Notes: generated from the letters alone by a model not told the origin. A DNA stretch of 64,000 bases from Trichodesmium erythraeum GBRTRLIN201 (GCA_018457135.1 JAGGDU010000241.1:1-64000), one strand, 5' to 3'. Shown: positions 19,210 to 29,915, numbered from the stretch's first letter. Translations and numbers: made by a program.

Positions 19210-20856
19210 ATGCTCAAAAATATAAACCAAAAACTAATAATTTTTATTGGGTTTCTTCTATTATCATTCTTTCTCAGATTTTGGACTTTATTTGTATCTG
19301 TGTTAGACAAAGATGAAAGTATTTATATATTAGGAGCAGATAGTTTATTAAATGGTAATCTCCCCTATACAGAAATTTGGGATAATAAACCTCCTGGTAT
19401 TTTTATATTGTTTTCCCTAGCAATGCTAATTTTTGATAGGTCTATAGTATCAATCAGAATTATATCTATTCTGGCTACAACTTTTACCAGCTATTTTTTA
19501 TATAGAATTGGGGCAACGATTGATCAAAAGCAAGGAGAAAAGATAGGATTATTAGCAGGTGTTTTATATGCTATTTTTTCTTTACATAATGATGGTGCTG
19601 CTGCCAATGCAGAAATTTTCTTTGCTCCTTTTGTTACAGTAGGATTTTTATTGTTATTTCGGAATAGACAATTATCAAATATTAAAGTATTTATGATAGG
19701 TCTAATTTTTGGGATAGGGATGCAAATTAAATATTTGGTGATTATGGATACCTTGGCATTGGTTTTATTAGGGACTTGGTTTAGGAAAGAAAGAAAAATA
19801 AAAGAAAAGGAAAAAGAAGGGCTTATAAAAAAATTGAATTCCACATTAAAGTTTTATCTAATTTTCGGTATAGGCTTAATTTTACCTGCAATTTTTATTG
19901 CATTTATTTATCAATTTTATGGGTATTTTGATGAATATATCTATGCAACTATAAGTGCTAATAGTAAGTATGTAGCGATGTTAGATTTTTCTTTTTCAGA
20001 CCTTTTAAGTAGACTCAGAAAACAGGTATTAGGAAATATTTTGTTATGGTTATGTTTGTTCTGGAGTCCGATTTATTTTTTTGTATTTGCTAGGGGTAAG
20101 TTTAAACAAGAGCGCAATTTAATCTATTTATTTTTGTGGTTTAGCTGTGCTTTTTTGGCAGTTTTGTTATCTAAGCGATTTTATAATCATTACTTTTTAC
20201 AATTATTACCTCCATTATGTTTAATTAGTGGATATATCATTATTAAATCTGTTTTTTTACCTCAAAATCTGGTAAATGAACATCATTATGGAGAAGCAAT
20301 AAAAATGAAAAAAAATAGTACTCAAGCTCAAATAAATGCTTTGATTAATTACCAATTAAATGTAATTATCCGCCCTTATTTAGCTAATATATTTTTGTTC
20401 TTTATTTTGATATATCCTTTTGCTCAAGCTGGTTACAATAAGTTAAGTAAGAATTGGGAATTTATCTATTATCGATACATTCAAAAAATAGATACGTGGG
20501 ATGACAGAGAAGCTTTGATTGCTAAATATTTGAGACAAAGAATAAAATCAAATGATTATATATATGTAGTTAATTATGAACCCATAATTTATTATTTAGT
20601 GCCCACAAAAGTTCCGACAAAATATGCTTTTCCTAGTCATTTAACAGCTATGCATCAGATTTTGCCTACTAATTATCTACAAGAATTAGATAACATTATG
20701 GCGAAAAATCCTAGTTATATTTTACTTGCGGAAAAAGATAATATTAGCCCTGAATATAGAAATGCTCTCAATCAATATTTAGAGGCAAGTTTTTTTCTGG
20801 AAACTACAATTAAAAATGTAAAATTATATCGGATAAATGTAAGTAGCAGTGATTAA
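19210..20856 (+). CDS. GT-C glycosyltransferase, family 39-like
   Basis: 548 residues, with about ten hydrophobic segments. An early luminal/periplasmic loop carries DKDESIYILGADSLL and WDNKPPGIFILF, the GT39-like catalytic acidic pair and KPPG motif. The enzyme would use a polyprenyl-phosphate sugar and act at the plasma membrane. A Lys/Glu-rich cytoplasmic loop (about residues 195-212) is present. It is not closely similar to the GT39 gene at 5194. ATG start; transcribed alone. Confidence 0.85.
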   Translation: MLKNINQKLIIFIGFLLLSFFLRFWTLFVSVLDKDESIYILGADSLLNGNLPYTEIWDNKPPGIFILFSLAMLIFDRSIVSIRIISILATTFTSYFLYRIGATIDQKQGEKIGLLAGVLYAIFSLHNDGAAANAEIFFAPFVTVGFLLLFRNRQLSNIKVFMIGLIFGIGMQIKYLVIMDTLALVLLGTWFRKERKIKEKEKEGLIKKLNSTLKFYLIFGIGLILPAIFIAFIYQFYGYFDEYIYATISANSKYVAMLDFSFSDLLSRLRKQVLGNILLWLCLFWSPIYFFVFARGKFKQERNLIYLFLWFSCAFLAVLLSKRFYNHYFLQLLPPLCLISGYIIIKSVFLPQNLVNEHHYGEAIKMKKNSTQAQINALINYQLNVIIRPYLANIFLFFILIYPFAQAGYNKLSKNWEFIYYRYIQKIDTWDDREALIAKYLRQRIKSNDYIYVVNYEPIIYYLVPTKVPTKYAFPSHLTAMHQILPTNYLQELDNIMAKNPSYILLAEKDNISPEYRNALNQYLEASFFLETTIKNVKLYRINVSSSD

Positions 20857-21676
20857 ATAATAGGGAGTATAGTAATAGAAAATAATGGTATTCTCTAAGT
20901 ACAAAAATCAAGTTAATGTAGCAATATTTTTGCAAATGCAACAATCTTAATTGTCAGATTACAGAAGAGTTGGAATAATATACCCCAATTTATAATTTAT
21001 ATTAATAGATAGCAATCTATTATGATATTAGAGAAAGTATCATCTGTCGTCAAATTAGGTACTCTAAATAGTAGAATTGTATTTTTCCATAAAACCTCAT
21101 TTCTATTCAAAATTATTTAGAATTAGTCTAGAAATCTGCCTATGGATTGTAATATTTTATCTAAAGTTTTTTGACAAATCATTAACATTGCTATAGTTCT
21201 ATAATTGCTAAACTTATACGGTTTTGAAAAAACTTTTATAAACGGGCTACACGGGTTATTTAGCAGGAGTAAGAATTTTGTATTTAATATCCGTACAATA
21301 CCACCTAAAATTAAGATTAACTTAGCTGGCTTTGAGAAAAAAAGTTATCCCCTTTGTGTGAAGTAAATAGAAATGAAAAAGCTTAATTATCTTAAGATTT
21401 ATATAGTAACTCAAAGATATTCCAAATAGTTGATTTAAGAGTTTATTGGCATTTTATTACACAGGGCAAATACACCAACTTACTCAATTACATAATAACT
21501 GAAGTGCTACCTAGATATAGAATTAGTGGATGACAATTAATATTATAAGAAAAGAAAGAGGTAAAGCGATCGCTTCAAGCAAATAATAAGAAAAGTTGAT
21601 TTTTTTGTATTTTCACTAAAAATTATGGTAAATAAAAAAACCTAATTGGCTATTACTATTAAAAAAATCATTTCTT
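20857..21676. other. 820-base intergenic region, no gene seen
   Basis: AT-rich spacer ending at glpK, with a HIP1 octamer at 21566. No open frame of note, tRNA or clear riboswitch was seen. The last 100 bases presumably hold the glpK promoter. Confidence 0.5.
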
Positions 21677-23191
21677 ATGACCACAAACACAGAAAAATAT
21701 ATTCTTGCTCTTGACCTCGGTACCACTGGTAACCGAGCAATATTATTCAATTCTCAAGGTGCTAGTGTCGCTCAAGCATATAAAGAACTCTCCCAATATT
21801 ATCCACACCCAGGCTGGTTAGAGCATAATGCCGAAGAAATATGGGAAGACACTTATGCAATGATCAAGGATGTTTTCCGAGATACTGGTGTTTCCAGCTC
21901 TAATGTGGAAGCGATCGGTTTAACAGTACAACGAGAAACCTGTCTCCTCTGGGATAAAACTACAGGCAAACCCCTTCACAAAGCCATTGTTTGGCAAGAC
22001 CGTCGCACCGCATCTTTATGTCAAGAGTTAGCAGCAAAAGGTGAAGCAGAAAAAATCAAAACGCGCACCGGATTAGTTTTAGATGCTTACTTTTCAGCTA
22101 CTAAACTATCATGGTTGCTAGACTGGGTCAAGGAAGAAAAACCTAATCTTGACCTCAAAAATGTTTTAGCAGGTACCATTGATACTTGGGTTTTGTGGAA
22201 ACTAACTGGTGGAAAAGTTCATGCTACTGACCACAGTAACGCCAGTCGTACAATGTTAATGAATATCGAATCTCTAAATTGGGACCAGGAATTATTAGAC
22301 CTGTTTCAAATTCCTAGAGAAATGATGCCACAAATTCAACCTAGTTTCAGTATATTTGGCAAGAGTGAACCAGATTTATTAGGTGGATCAATTCCCATTG
22401 CTGCAGTCTTAGGAGACCAACAAGCTGCTTTATTTGCTCATGGTTGCAATTTCCCAGGAATGTCAAAATGCACCTATGGTACAGGTAGCTTCTTAATTGC
22501 AAATACTGGAAATCATGTCACCAAATCGCAAAATCAATTATTATCAACTATAGCTTGGACTCAGTTAGTCAAAGGGAAACTGCAAGCAACTTATGCTTTA
22601 GAAGGAGCAATGTTTACTACGGGAGCTTGTATTCAGTGGTTGCGCGACGGGATAAAATTAATTGACTCTGTGGCAGAAACAGAAAATTTAGCTTTACAAG
22701 TGGAAGACACTAATGGTGTTTATTTTGTACCTGCTTTAAGTGGTCTTGGCGCGCCCCACTGGGATATGGATGCTCGTGGTGCAATTTTGGGAATTACTGG
22801 GGGAGTGCAGCGAGAAAATATTATCAGAGCAGTTTTGGAGTCAATTGCTTTTCAAGTAAAAGAGGTTGTGGATGCAGTGAATAAGGATAGCGGAATTCCT
22901 ATGAGTCATTTGAAAGTTGATGGTGGAGTTTCGCAGAATAATTTTTTAATGCAATATCAGGCGAATTTGTTGGGTATTCCAGTTGAACGCCCTGCTTTTA
23001 TTGATGCGACTGCTCAAGGCGCTGCTTTTGCTGCTGGTCTCACAATAGGTTTATGGAATAATTATCAGAAATTGCTGAGTAATAATAAAGTAGGACAGGT
23101 GTTTGAACCTAATAAAAATGCGACCAAAGTACAAGAAAGTTTTGTGGTTTGGCAAAAAGCAGTTAGTAGAGCCAAAAATTGGATTAATTAA
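21677..23191 (+). CDS. glpK: Glycerol kinase
   Basis: 504 residues, the normal length for the FGGY kinase family. The N-terminal phosphate-binding loop LALDLGTTGNRAILF is followed by VQRETCLLWD, the substrate segment SATKLSWLLD, DTWVLWKLTGG, GDQQAALFAHG, TYGTGSFLIANTG and the C-terminal DGGVSQNNFLMQ. It converts glycerol and ATP to glycerol 3-phosphate in the cytoplasm for lipid synthesis. No glpF or glpD lies nearby, so it is not in a glp operon here. ATG start. Confidence 0.95.
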   Translation: MTTNTEKYILALDLGTTGNRAILFNSQGASVAQAYKELSQYYPHPGWLEHNAEEIWEDTYAMIKDVFRDTGVSSSNVEAIGLTVQRETCLLWDKTTGKPLHKAIVWQDRRTASLCQELAAKGEAEKIKTRTGLVLDAYFSATKLSWLLDWVKEEKPNLDLKNVLAGTIDTWVLWKLTGGKVHATDHSNASRTMLMNIESLNWDQELLDLFQIPREMMPQIQPSFSIFGKSEPDLLGGSIPIAAVLGDQQAALFAHGCNFPGMSKCTYGTGSFLIANTGNHVTKSQNQLLSTIAWTQLVKGKLQATYALEGAMFTTGACIQWLRDGIKLIDSVAETENLALQVEDTNGVYFVPALSGLGAPHWDMDARGAILGITGGVQRENIIRAVLESIAFQVKEVVDAVNKDSGIPMSHLKVDGGVSQNNFLMQYQANLLGIPVERPAFIDATAQGAAFAAGLTIGLWNNYQKLLSNNKVGQVFEPNKNATKVQESFVVWQKAVSRAKNWIN

Positions 23192-23875
23192 AGTCAGTTA
23201 TCAGTATCAGTTTGCTTTGGAGTGTGATCAGAAATAGGGTTGACAGGAGGTAGGTGTTAGTATGGTGGGAGATTTATATGCAAATACGTTAAGACAATTT
23301 TTAAATGCTGGATCTATTTTGATATCACTGTTTCAAACTCGGAAAATTTTGGTTGCATCTATGTTTTTTATGGCAGCTCACCAATTTTCTATTTTATTTA
23401 AATTAGGTGAATAGGGAGGTCAATAATATATAGAATATCTCTTTTTAATTAGTCATAATTATATGTCTTAAAAAATTAACCTCATATATAGCAGTGAAAG
23501 AAAAGGAGGCAGACATTTATAAATTCTCAAACTTGGTCATATATTACTTTTGAATTTTAAATTTTGACTTTTAAATTTTGACTTTTGACTTGGTTCAGGA
23601 CTGACCCATAACCACCATTATTTAGTAGGGGAGGAACAGTCTTAAAACCTATATATTGTGTATAAATATGGGTGGATAAGTTCTTTTTGTTGACAATTTT
23701 CCTAATAATATGATAGTATATAGTTTAAATTAAATCGACCGCAAATGCCTGTGAAAGAGTTGTGGCCGGAAATAAAAGCCATTAGATTGGTGACGTATAA
23801 ACTTTAGCAGGAAGTAAACATCAAATTGTCACTTATTGTGACCCTTTGTATTCAGTTTTATGAATCAGCAGTAGC
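23192..23875. other. Intergenic with a possible 49-codon gene and simple repeats
   Basis: A 49-residue frame at 23262-23411 begins MVGDLYANTLRQFLNAGS, follows an AGGAGG-like site about 11 bases upstream and is amphipathic/hydrophobic, but resembles nothing I know. A short AATTTTGACTTTTA-type tandem repeat occupies about 23549-23592. The remainder is featureless. Confidence 0.35.
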
Positions 23876-24226
23876 ATGAGTCTTGGAATATCTATTATAG
23901 GAATTATAGAAAATATAGCAGTTAGAGGAGGGGCTAGTTCCCCTACAACTCTTGCTCCTAAAAAGGATAGTCAAGTTGTTAACAAGCCATATCCCAACTA
24001 TAAAGTAATTGTTTTAAATGATGATGTAAATACATTTAAGCACGTTGCTGAATGTCTACAAAAATATATTCCCGGCATGACCAGTGATCGTGCTTGGGAA
24101 CTAACTTATCAAGTGCATAACGAAGGTCAGGCGATCGTCTGGGTCGGGCCTCTAGAACAGGCAGAATTGTACCATCAACAGTTGAGTCGGGCTGGTTTAA
24201 CAATGGCCCCCTTAGAAAAAGCGTGA
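23876..24226 (+). CDS. clpS2: ClpS2, cyanobacterial Clp protease adaptor paralogue
   Basis: 116 residues. The core NYKVIVLNDDVNTFKHVAECL, MTSDRAWELTYQVHNEGQAIVWVGP and AELYHQQLSRAGLTMAPLE follows the cyanobacterial ClpS2 pattern rather than the classical ClpS1. ClpS2 delivers N-degron substrates to the ClpC-ClpP protease in the cytoplasm. The N-terminal leader (about 40 residues, first 20 hydrophobic) is longer than I recall for ClpS2. An upstream ATG is cut by a stop codon, so this start is the only ATG available. Confidence 0.9.
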   Translation: MSLGISIIGIIENIAVRGGASSPTTLAPKKDSQVVNKPYPNYKVIVLNDDVNTFKHVAECLQKYIPGMTSDRAWELTYQVHNEGQAIVWVGPLEQAELYHQQLSRAGLTMAPLEKA

Positions 24227-24748
24227 ACGAAGATTGTCGCTTTTAGGTTCAATAATATACATTAACAGGATCATTAGTCTCTATGCTTATCTAATCTATC
24301 TAGTAACTTTTTGAGTTACTAAAGTTGATCAGTTTACATCCCCCATTCGGTTGCTGTATCCCCCTTCCGGAAATAATATTTGTTTAATGGCACTTGAACT
24401 TCCGACTCAGGGACAAGCTTCCAATAGGTTATGATTTCTTTTAAAATTAGCTTCAAATTTCTCCAAAAGATTTTGATTGGCTAGGTCTACGATAGTTTAG
24501 GCTGCTAAATAAAAAAAACTGTATCGGCTTTATATTTTTGTATTCAATGATCGCCCTTTCAAAATTGTCTAAATCGTCAATATAGCCATAGACGATATTA
24601 ATTTTATCCACTTCCCCTTTCTAATTAGACTTTTGGCTGATATGATTGCCCATACTTAGTACAGTCAAATTTTAATCTTGATTCTCGATCCGAGATTGTT
24701 TGAGCATAGAAGGTGGGTTTTTCCCACCCTAAAACTAACAAAAATTAA
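24227..24748. other. Convergent intergenic region with a hairpin
   Basis: 522 bases between the 3' ends of clpS2 and chlB. Apart from the hairpin described separately, and the imperfect inverted repeat GATTCTCGATCCGAGATT (about 24680-24697), nothing coding is seen. Confidence 0.5.
24712..24728 (-). terminator. Hairpin downstream of chlB
   Basis: GGTGGG-TTTTT-CCCACC forms a 6-bp GC-rich stem shortly after the chlB stop codon. The U-tract on the chlB strand is poor, so termination strength is uncertain. Confidence 0.5.
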
Positions 24749-26275
24749 CTAGGCACCAACAGCTTCTTTTGCCGCATACATAACTTCCAAAGAAATATCC
24801 AGAATACCACGTTCTCTAGCAAACTTTTCTGTATTTCGCTTCACTTTACCCCTTACAAAACCAGGGACTTTATTCAACTCTGCCTTTGCTTCCTTCATCC
24901 AATTCAAATCAGAATCAGCAGAAATTCCTTTATGAATAACCTCCTTAGTATCGTGTCCGCCAAATATTTCTAATAGATGATCTTCCATTCCCAAAGTAAA
25001 GGAATTATAAACCAAGTCAGCAATTTGATTAGTACCTTCATAACCCATAAACGGTTTATAACCAATGGGGAAATTCTGAATATGAATAGGTGCAGCAATA
25101 ACACCACAAGGAATATCTAAACGTTTACCAACATGACGCTCCATTTGGGTACCAAAAATTGCCGAAGGTTCCACACGAGCGATCGCATCTCCAATCTCCC
25201 CATTATCCTCACTAATGATAACCTGATCACAATATTCACTCACCTGTTCCCGAAACCAGTCAGCATCATACTTACAATAAGTACCTGCCCAAACTACATG
25301 AATACCCATTTCCCGCGCCAAAATCTTCGTCATAGCAGCAGCATGAGTATTATCACCAAATACCACCGCTTTTTTACCTGTTAAATTTTGACAGTCAATG
25401 GAACGAGAAAACCAAGCTGCTTGAGAAACATGCAAAGTTTGATTATCAATAAACTCCTCATAGTCAACATTAGCACCTTGAGCATTAACCACCTGCTGAA
25501 TTTTCCGAATACAACGAGCAGTTTCCACCACACCCATAGGTGTTATATCAATATAAGGTGTGCCAAACTCAGACTCTAAATATTCAGCTGCCATTAACCC
25601 TATTTCTCGATAAGGTATAAGGTTAAACCAAGCACGAGGCAGATTTTTTAAATTGTGAACCGAAGCACTTTCAGGAATGACTTCATTAACTTCAATACCT
25701 AAGTCTGCCATCAATCGTTTTAACTCAGTGCAGTCATGTTGGTTATGGAAACCAAGGGTAGAAATACCAATAATATTTACAGAAGGTTTCTCAGTTTTTC
25801 CTTCTGGAAGGTCCCCTTTCTTTTTCGCTTTTTTAATATAAAATTTAACAATTTGCTCCAAAGTACGGTCTGCTGCTTGTAACTCATTGACACGATAATG
25901 ATTAACATCTGCCAACATTACATCACCTTTAGTATCCTGTGAAGCACGTTCAACAAAATTTTCTAAGTCTTCTTGCAAAATGCTAGAAGTGCAGGTGGGA
26001 GTAAGAACAACTAAATCTGGAGTTTCTTCTCTATCTTTGCGGATGATGTTATCTACTACTTTTTCCTGGGAACCCCGCGCCAATACATTCCGGTCAACTA
26101 CACTGGCAGTCACAGGGGTATAATTTCTTTCTCTTTCTAACATGGAACGCATGACATTAAAGTAGTCATCTCCAAGGGGAGCGTGCATAATGGCGTGAAC
26201 GTTTTTAAAAGAACTGGCAACACGCAATGTACCAATGTGAGCCGGGCCTGCATACATCCAGTAAGCTAATTTCAT
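24749..26275 (-). CDS. chlB: Light-independent protochlorophyllide reductase subunit B
   Basis: 508 residues. It starts [20 protein letters not shown] and contains [31 protein letters not shown] and the C-terminal small-helix region ([17 protein letters not shown]), all typical of ChlB. With ChlN it forms the nitrogenase-like NB component that reduces protochlorophyllide in the dark, accepting electrons from ChlL. chlL and chlN are not within the window, so chlB is unlinked here. Full length, ATG start. Confidence 0.97.
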
Positions 26276-26790
26276 ATAATTTTCTCCATTTTTTCATTAA
26301 CAATTATGAATTTGTTTCTTTGATTGTCTCAAGTTTTGATATTAATTTAACGGGACTTTTTGAACAATCTTTTTTTAGGTTATTTTATTAACTAGAAACT
26401 TAAGTTTCTCAGTAAAATAATAAAATTTTGTTTTCTTTAAGTATTTTTAACTTTTAAGTTAAATTGTGTTAATTGAGGACAGAAAAGCTTGACATTTTTT
26501 AGGTTTAGATATAGAAAATTGAGTCTTTTTATAAAATATATGTAAAGTTCTGATATTTAATTATAGGGGATAGTTTTTTAACTTAATTATTGTTGATTTT
26601 TTTTTAGTTTGGATATATTTAAGCATTGAGCTATTGAATGTTTACCTAAAACTATTACCTCGCTATTCCCAAATAAGTATTTAGGGAAAAGTCTAATAGG
26701 CAAGAGGAGAAATATACTTACTAAAAGTAAACTATATTTTTGACTTTATTCGGGTAAAATTAAGGATAAAAAATTAGGTTAGGAAATATA
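26276..26790. promoter_or_regulatory. Divergent promoter region, chlB / methyltransferase
   Basis: 515 bases, strongly AT-rich with long T runs. It must carry the promoters of both flanking genes. No specific operator or riboswitch could be recognised. Confidence 0.45.
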
Positions 26791-27471
26791 ATGATTGAAC
26801 AACAACCAGAAGATATTCAAGAAAAAGTAAAGAAGTTGGCAACTGAATCACAAAAAACAAATCCCACTGGATGGTTTGATGTTTTATATTCTGAAGCTGA
26901 AGGTAATGCTGGAAAAATACCTTGGGCGCGTTTAACTACACATCCCTATCTACAAAAGTGGTTAGATATTTCTAAACTACAAGGAAAAGGACGCACTGCT
27001 TTAGTGATCGGATGTGGTCTGGGGGATGATGCAGAAGCTTTGGCAAAGTTGGATTTTCAGGTGACGGCTTTTGATATTTCAACTAAGGCGATCGCTTGGT
27101 GCCAGGAAAGATTTCCTAATTCTTCAGTTAACTATTTAGTTGCTGATCTGTTGGCTTTAGATGCTCAATGGCATCGTAAATTTGATCTAGTATTGGAGTC
27201 GCGGACTATTCAGGCTTTGCCAATAGAAATGCGATCGCAAGTTATTAAATCTATTGTTCCTTTAGTGGCAAGTGGGGGTACACTTTTGGTAATTACTCGC
27301 ATACGGGAGTATGATGCTATGCTTGATGGTCCTCCTTGGGCTTTATCAGAGAAAGAACTTGGCGAATTTATTAACTTAGGGTTAAAAGAAGTTCAGCGGG
27401 ATGTATTCTTATCGGAAGTGGGGGAAAAGAAGATTAAACAAGTTTGCATTGAATATTGTTTGAAGACTTAA
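26791..27471 (+). CDS. Class I SAM-dependent methyltransferase (TPMT-like)
   Basis: 226 residues. Motif I is ALVIGCGLGDDAEALA, followed by FDISTKAIAWCQERFP and a FDLVLESRTIQAL post-motif, indicating a Rossmann-fold methyltransferase of the thiopurine/methyltransferase-11 type. It begins MIEQQPEDIQEKVKKLA and is cytoplasmic. Substrate unknown. Two HIP1 sites lie within it. It is transcribed alone and sits just left of a decayed IS element, so nothing ties it to the polyketide island. Confidence 0.85.
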   Translation: MIEQQPEDIQEKVKKLATESQKTNPTGWFDVLYSEAEGNAGKIPWARLTTHPYLQKWLDISKLQGKGRTALVIGCGLGDDAEALAKLDFQVTAFDISTKAIAWCQERFPNSSVNYLVADLLALDAQWHRKFDLVLESRTIQALPIEMRSQVIKSIVPLVASGGTLLVITRIREYDAMLDGPPWALSEKELGEFINLGLKEVQRDVFLSEVGEKKIKQVCIEYCLKT

Positions 27472-27672
27472 AAAAAAATTGACGTTTTTGAGATAGGAGT
27501 TAGAAGTTGAGGATACTTTGGTTTAGCAAAAAGGATTTGATCCCTACACCTGACTCCCTGTTGCCTTTTTTACTATAACTATTTTAAATGTTTGATTATT
27601 GGAGATGAACTAGAAGCCATAGAATAAAAAGCAAAGAAAAATTTGCTACTCATTTATAGTCTTTTATACTCA

Positions 27673-28540
27673 GGACTTATGCAAAGACAATGTATATAGT
27701 TCATGATAATTATTGAATTTATGGTGACTCTACAATTATTGTCTAGTCTTTCCGGAAAACAAAGCAAAAGTTTTGTAGAGTATAGATTTGACTAGATGGA
27801 ATTGGATTTACCGGTACCTGGCTATGGCACTGTAATATCCGATCGCTTGGCAAAACTGAATGTTCAAGTGCAATTTTACAAAATTAATGAACCCCTTCAT
27901 TTAGTAGTAAATTATACAAGAGTGAAAGTTTATGGGGGAAGACCAAGGAAGACAAGAGTTCATGGTGTCAGTAAACGGCGTACATGGCGTAAATTACATC
28001 TGGGAGGGTAGGAAACCATGTGGGAGCGAGGTAGTGGGGTCGTGAATACTAATGATATAAGTGATGACCAAGTATTTTCTGAGCTGTTAGGTGGACTAGA
28101 TGGATAAATAGCCTAAGTATTAGGAGACGGTCCATAAGAAAAGTATAAGTGTTAGGAAAAAGCTAGGTGACCAGGAGCAAAAGCAACAGTTCCACCAAAT
28201 ACAAATGAGGTAATAAGTCAACTAGGTAATTAAAGCCTACCTGATCCCAGAGATGAAAGCCTACCTCAGCAGAATCAGAAAAGTAGGACCCCGGAAATGG
28301 AAACGTAAAGCTACCATCGACCTTCCCTATATGAAACTAATTATGTTTAGGCTCAAAGTGATATTTGGAGAGAAGTTACGAAGACTCAAATTTGATGCTC
28401 AGGCAGTGGAGTTATCCATACAATGTGCCATGATAAACCTTATGATTCGAATAGGTAAACCTAAAAGCTATATGGGTTGAAATCTAGCTAATTTCGAGTC
28501 AAGGGGTTGGCTGAAAACCCAAATTTCATGCAACAAGGCC
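27673..28540 (+). mobile_element. Decayed IS5-like insertion sequence
   Basis: Transposase remnants are bracketed by imperfect inverted ends: GGACTTATGCA at 27673 and the reverse complement of TGCAACAAGGCC at 28529-28540 (reads GGCCTTGTTGCA). The ends and internal protein fragments fit the IS5-like elements common in filamentous cyanobacteria. The element cannot be autonomous. Confidence 0.65.
27721..28480 (+). pseudogene. Broken IS5-family transposase
   Basis: An N-terminal piece (from ATG 27721) runs into an in-frame TAG at 27793. The frame resumes as MELDLPVPGYGTV and continues through HLVVNYTRVKVYGG to HGVSKRRTWRKLHLGG. The usual catalytic segment in this family reads DSTGVKVYG; here the Asp is Asn. 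After a stop and frameshifts, a C-terminal piece (28253-28480) shows FRLKVIFGEKLRRL and FDAQAVELSIQCAMINLMIRIGKP, the end of the same transposase. Stops, frameshifts and the lost acidic residue show long inactivity. Confidence 0.82.
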
Positions 28541-28744
28541 TAACAAAATCAATGAAATGAAATCAATGAAATGGACCAGTGATAATACACTTGACATAAG
28601 GATTCAAATGCTTTAACATCATTTTATAGTACAGAAAAATTTGTATTGCTTCTAAGTCAATAATTTTTTGTACAAAACATGATCACAAAACAGTAACTTA
28701 GTGTATAGTGTAAAATAATTCTGTATACAAGGAGAATTATAAAT

Positions 28745-29035
28745 ATGGCCAGTGACAAGAAGAAAGCAAAGTCAGTGACTGTCTTGCGTAGTGATAGTGA
28801 CTTTGGTGGTAGTCCAGATAAAATATCTGGTGGAAAGAGCAAGAAGAAAAAGAAAAAACAGTCTCTAGGAATGGTAGAGAAGCCGATCTTTAATCTTGCT
28901 AAGCAATTTGATAAAGTAACTACTACATACCGGGACTCTCACGAAAATTCTAATTCCAAGAAAAGGGATGGTTGGATTAAAGATTTGCCTAAAAATACTA
29001 CAAAGGCTCTAGGTAAATTTAAAATTCCATTCTAA
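28745..29035 (+). CDS. Small basic protein, DUF6312-like
   Basis: 96 residues, strongly basic, with a KSKKKKKK run at about residues 31-38 and a conserved-looking C-terminal half containing YRDSHENSNSKKRDGWIKDL and KNTTKALGKFKIPF. A good AAGGAG site at 28729 precedes the ATG, so this is very likely a real gene. From memory the C-terminal half resembles small uncharacterised proteins classed as DUF6312; I cannot confirm this without a profile search. No signal peptide or membrane segment. It lies just right of the IS relic and left of the two small ANTI...AQP proteins, so it may belong to the same system. Confidence 0.7.
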   Translation: MASDKKKAKSVTVLRSDSDFGGSPDKISGGKSKKKKKKQSLGMVEKPIFNLAKQFDKVTTTYRDSHENSNSKKRDGWIKDLPKNTTKALGKFKIPF

Positions 29036-29138
29036 GTTCCATTCTCCTTAATAAGGTTAAAAGAAAACCTACTCTATTATGAGTAAGTATGAGAGAGTAA
29101 TACTATCAGCCCTAATCTAAAAAAACAGCACCAGCTAA

Positions 29139-29441
29139 GATAAATAACTATACTGCTCGAGTAGTATTAGTAAAATAAAAACTTGAAATAATAAGAACTG
29201 TATATCTTATTTTATTATCTCCTATACACTATATTTATGTATGGAGTGCTTGATATAAATAAGATATTTTTACTGAAATCAGTGACTTTGATAAATAACT
29301 ATGCTGCTCGAGTAGTATTAGTAAAGTAAAAACTTGAAATAACAAGAACTGTATATCTTATTGTATTAGCTCCTGTACACTATATTTATGTATGGAGTGC
29401 TTCATATAAGTAAGATATTTGTACTAAAATCAGTGACTTTG
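29139..29441. repeat. Tandem 151-bp direct repeat, two copies
   Basis: Copy 1 runs 29139-29290 and copy 2 runs 29290-29441. By eye they differ at about ten positions (roughly 93% identical) with no length change. Each contains a near-palindrome ACTGCTCGAGTAGT-like core and a TATACACTATATTTATG-type stretch. Non-coding; could carry duplicated promoters or operators. Confidence 0.9.
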
Positions 29442-29766
29442 CTTAAGTCATGTTATGGTCTTAATCTTAGGTTGGTATAATTTCAAGTGTTTTAAAAGCT
29501 TTATTTATAAGTTGCATAAGAAATTGTGATTGATATTATCTTGCGTGTTAGTTATTTTATCCCTTGATAATGTTACACTCAGTATAGCAATCAGAGAAGA
29601 AAGAAAAAACCTATAAGTCTAAGTACTACAATTTAAGTAAATTGTTTATTTATCTTGTAGTTAACTGCTAAAGTATTAAGTAAAAAAATACTAAAATCGA
29701 AATCAAGAATTTAGTATAAAAATTCAACTGCAATCTCTAAAAATATTTTAAAAATATTTTGATATA

Positions 29767-29915
29767 GGGCAAACGCATCTGATAGGTCTACTGTAGTTAA
29801 TTATCAATAGACTACTGTTAACTGTACTAACTGTACTAGTTGACTATATCCCAATATATATGTATATAGTGTTTAGCATTATGTGACAAACACTCTATGT
29901 TGGATGCGTTTGCTC
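29767..29915. repeat. Inverted-repeat element of about 150 bases
   Basis: GCAAACGCATC at 29769-29779 pairs exactly with GATGCGTTTGC at 29903-29913, with extended imperfect pairing on both sides. The interior contains further short inverted and direct repeats (CTACTGT, AACTGTACT). It looks like a MITE-like element or long hairpin just upstream of a small gene. Confidence 0.6.

Noticed and set aside
24227-24748. chlL/chlN partners of chlB
   Set aside because: The neighbours are clpS2 and a methyltransferase; no coding sequence for ChlL or ChlN lies in the window.
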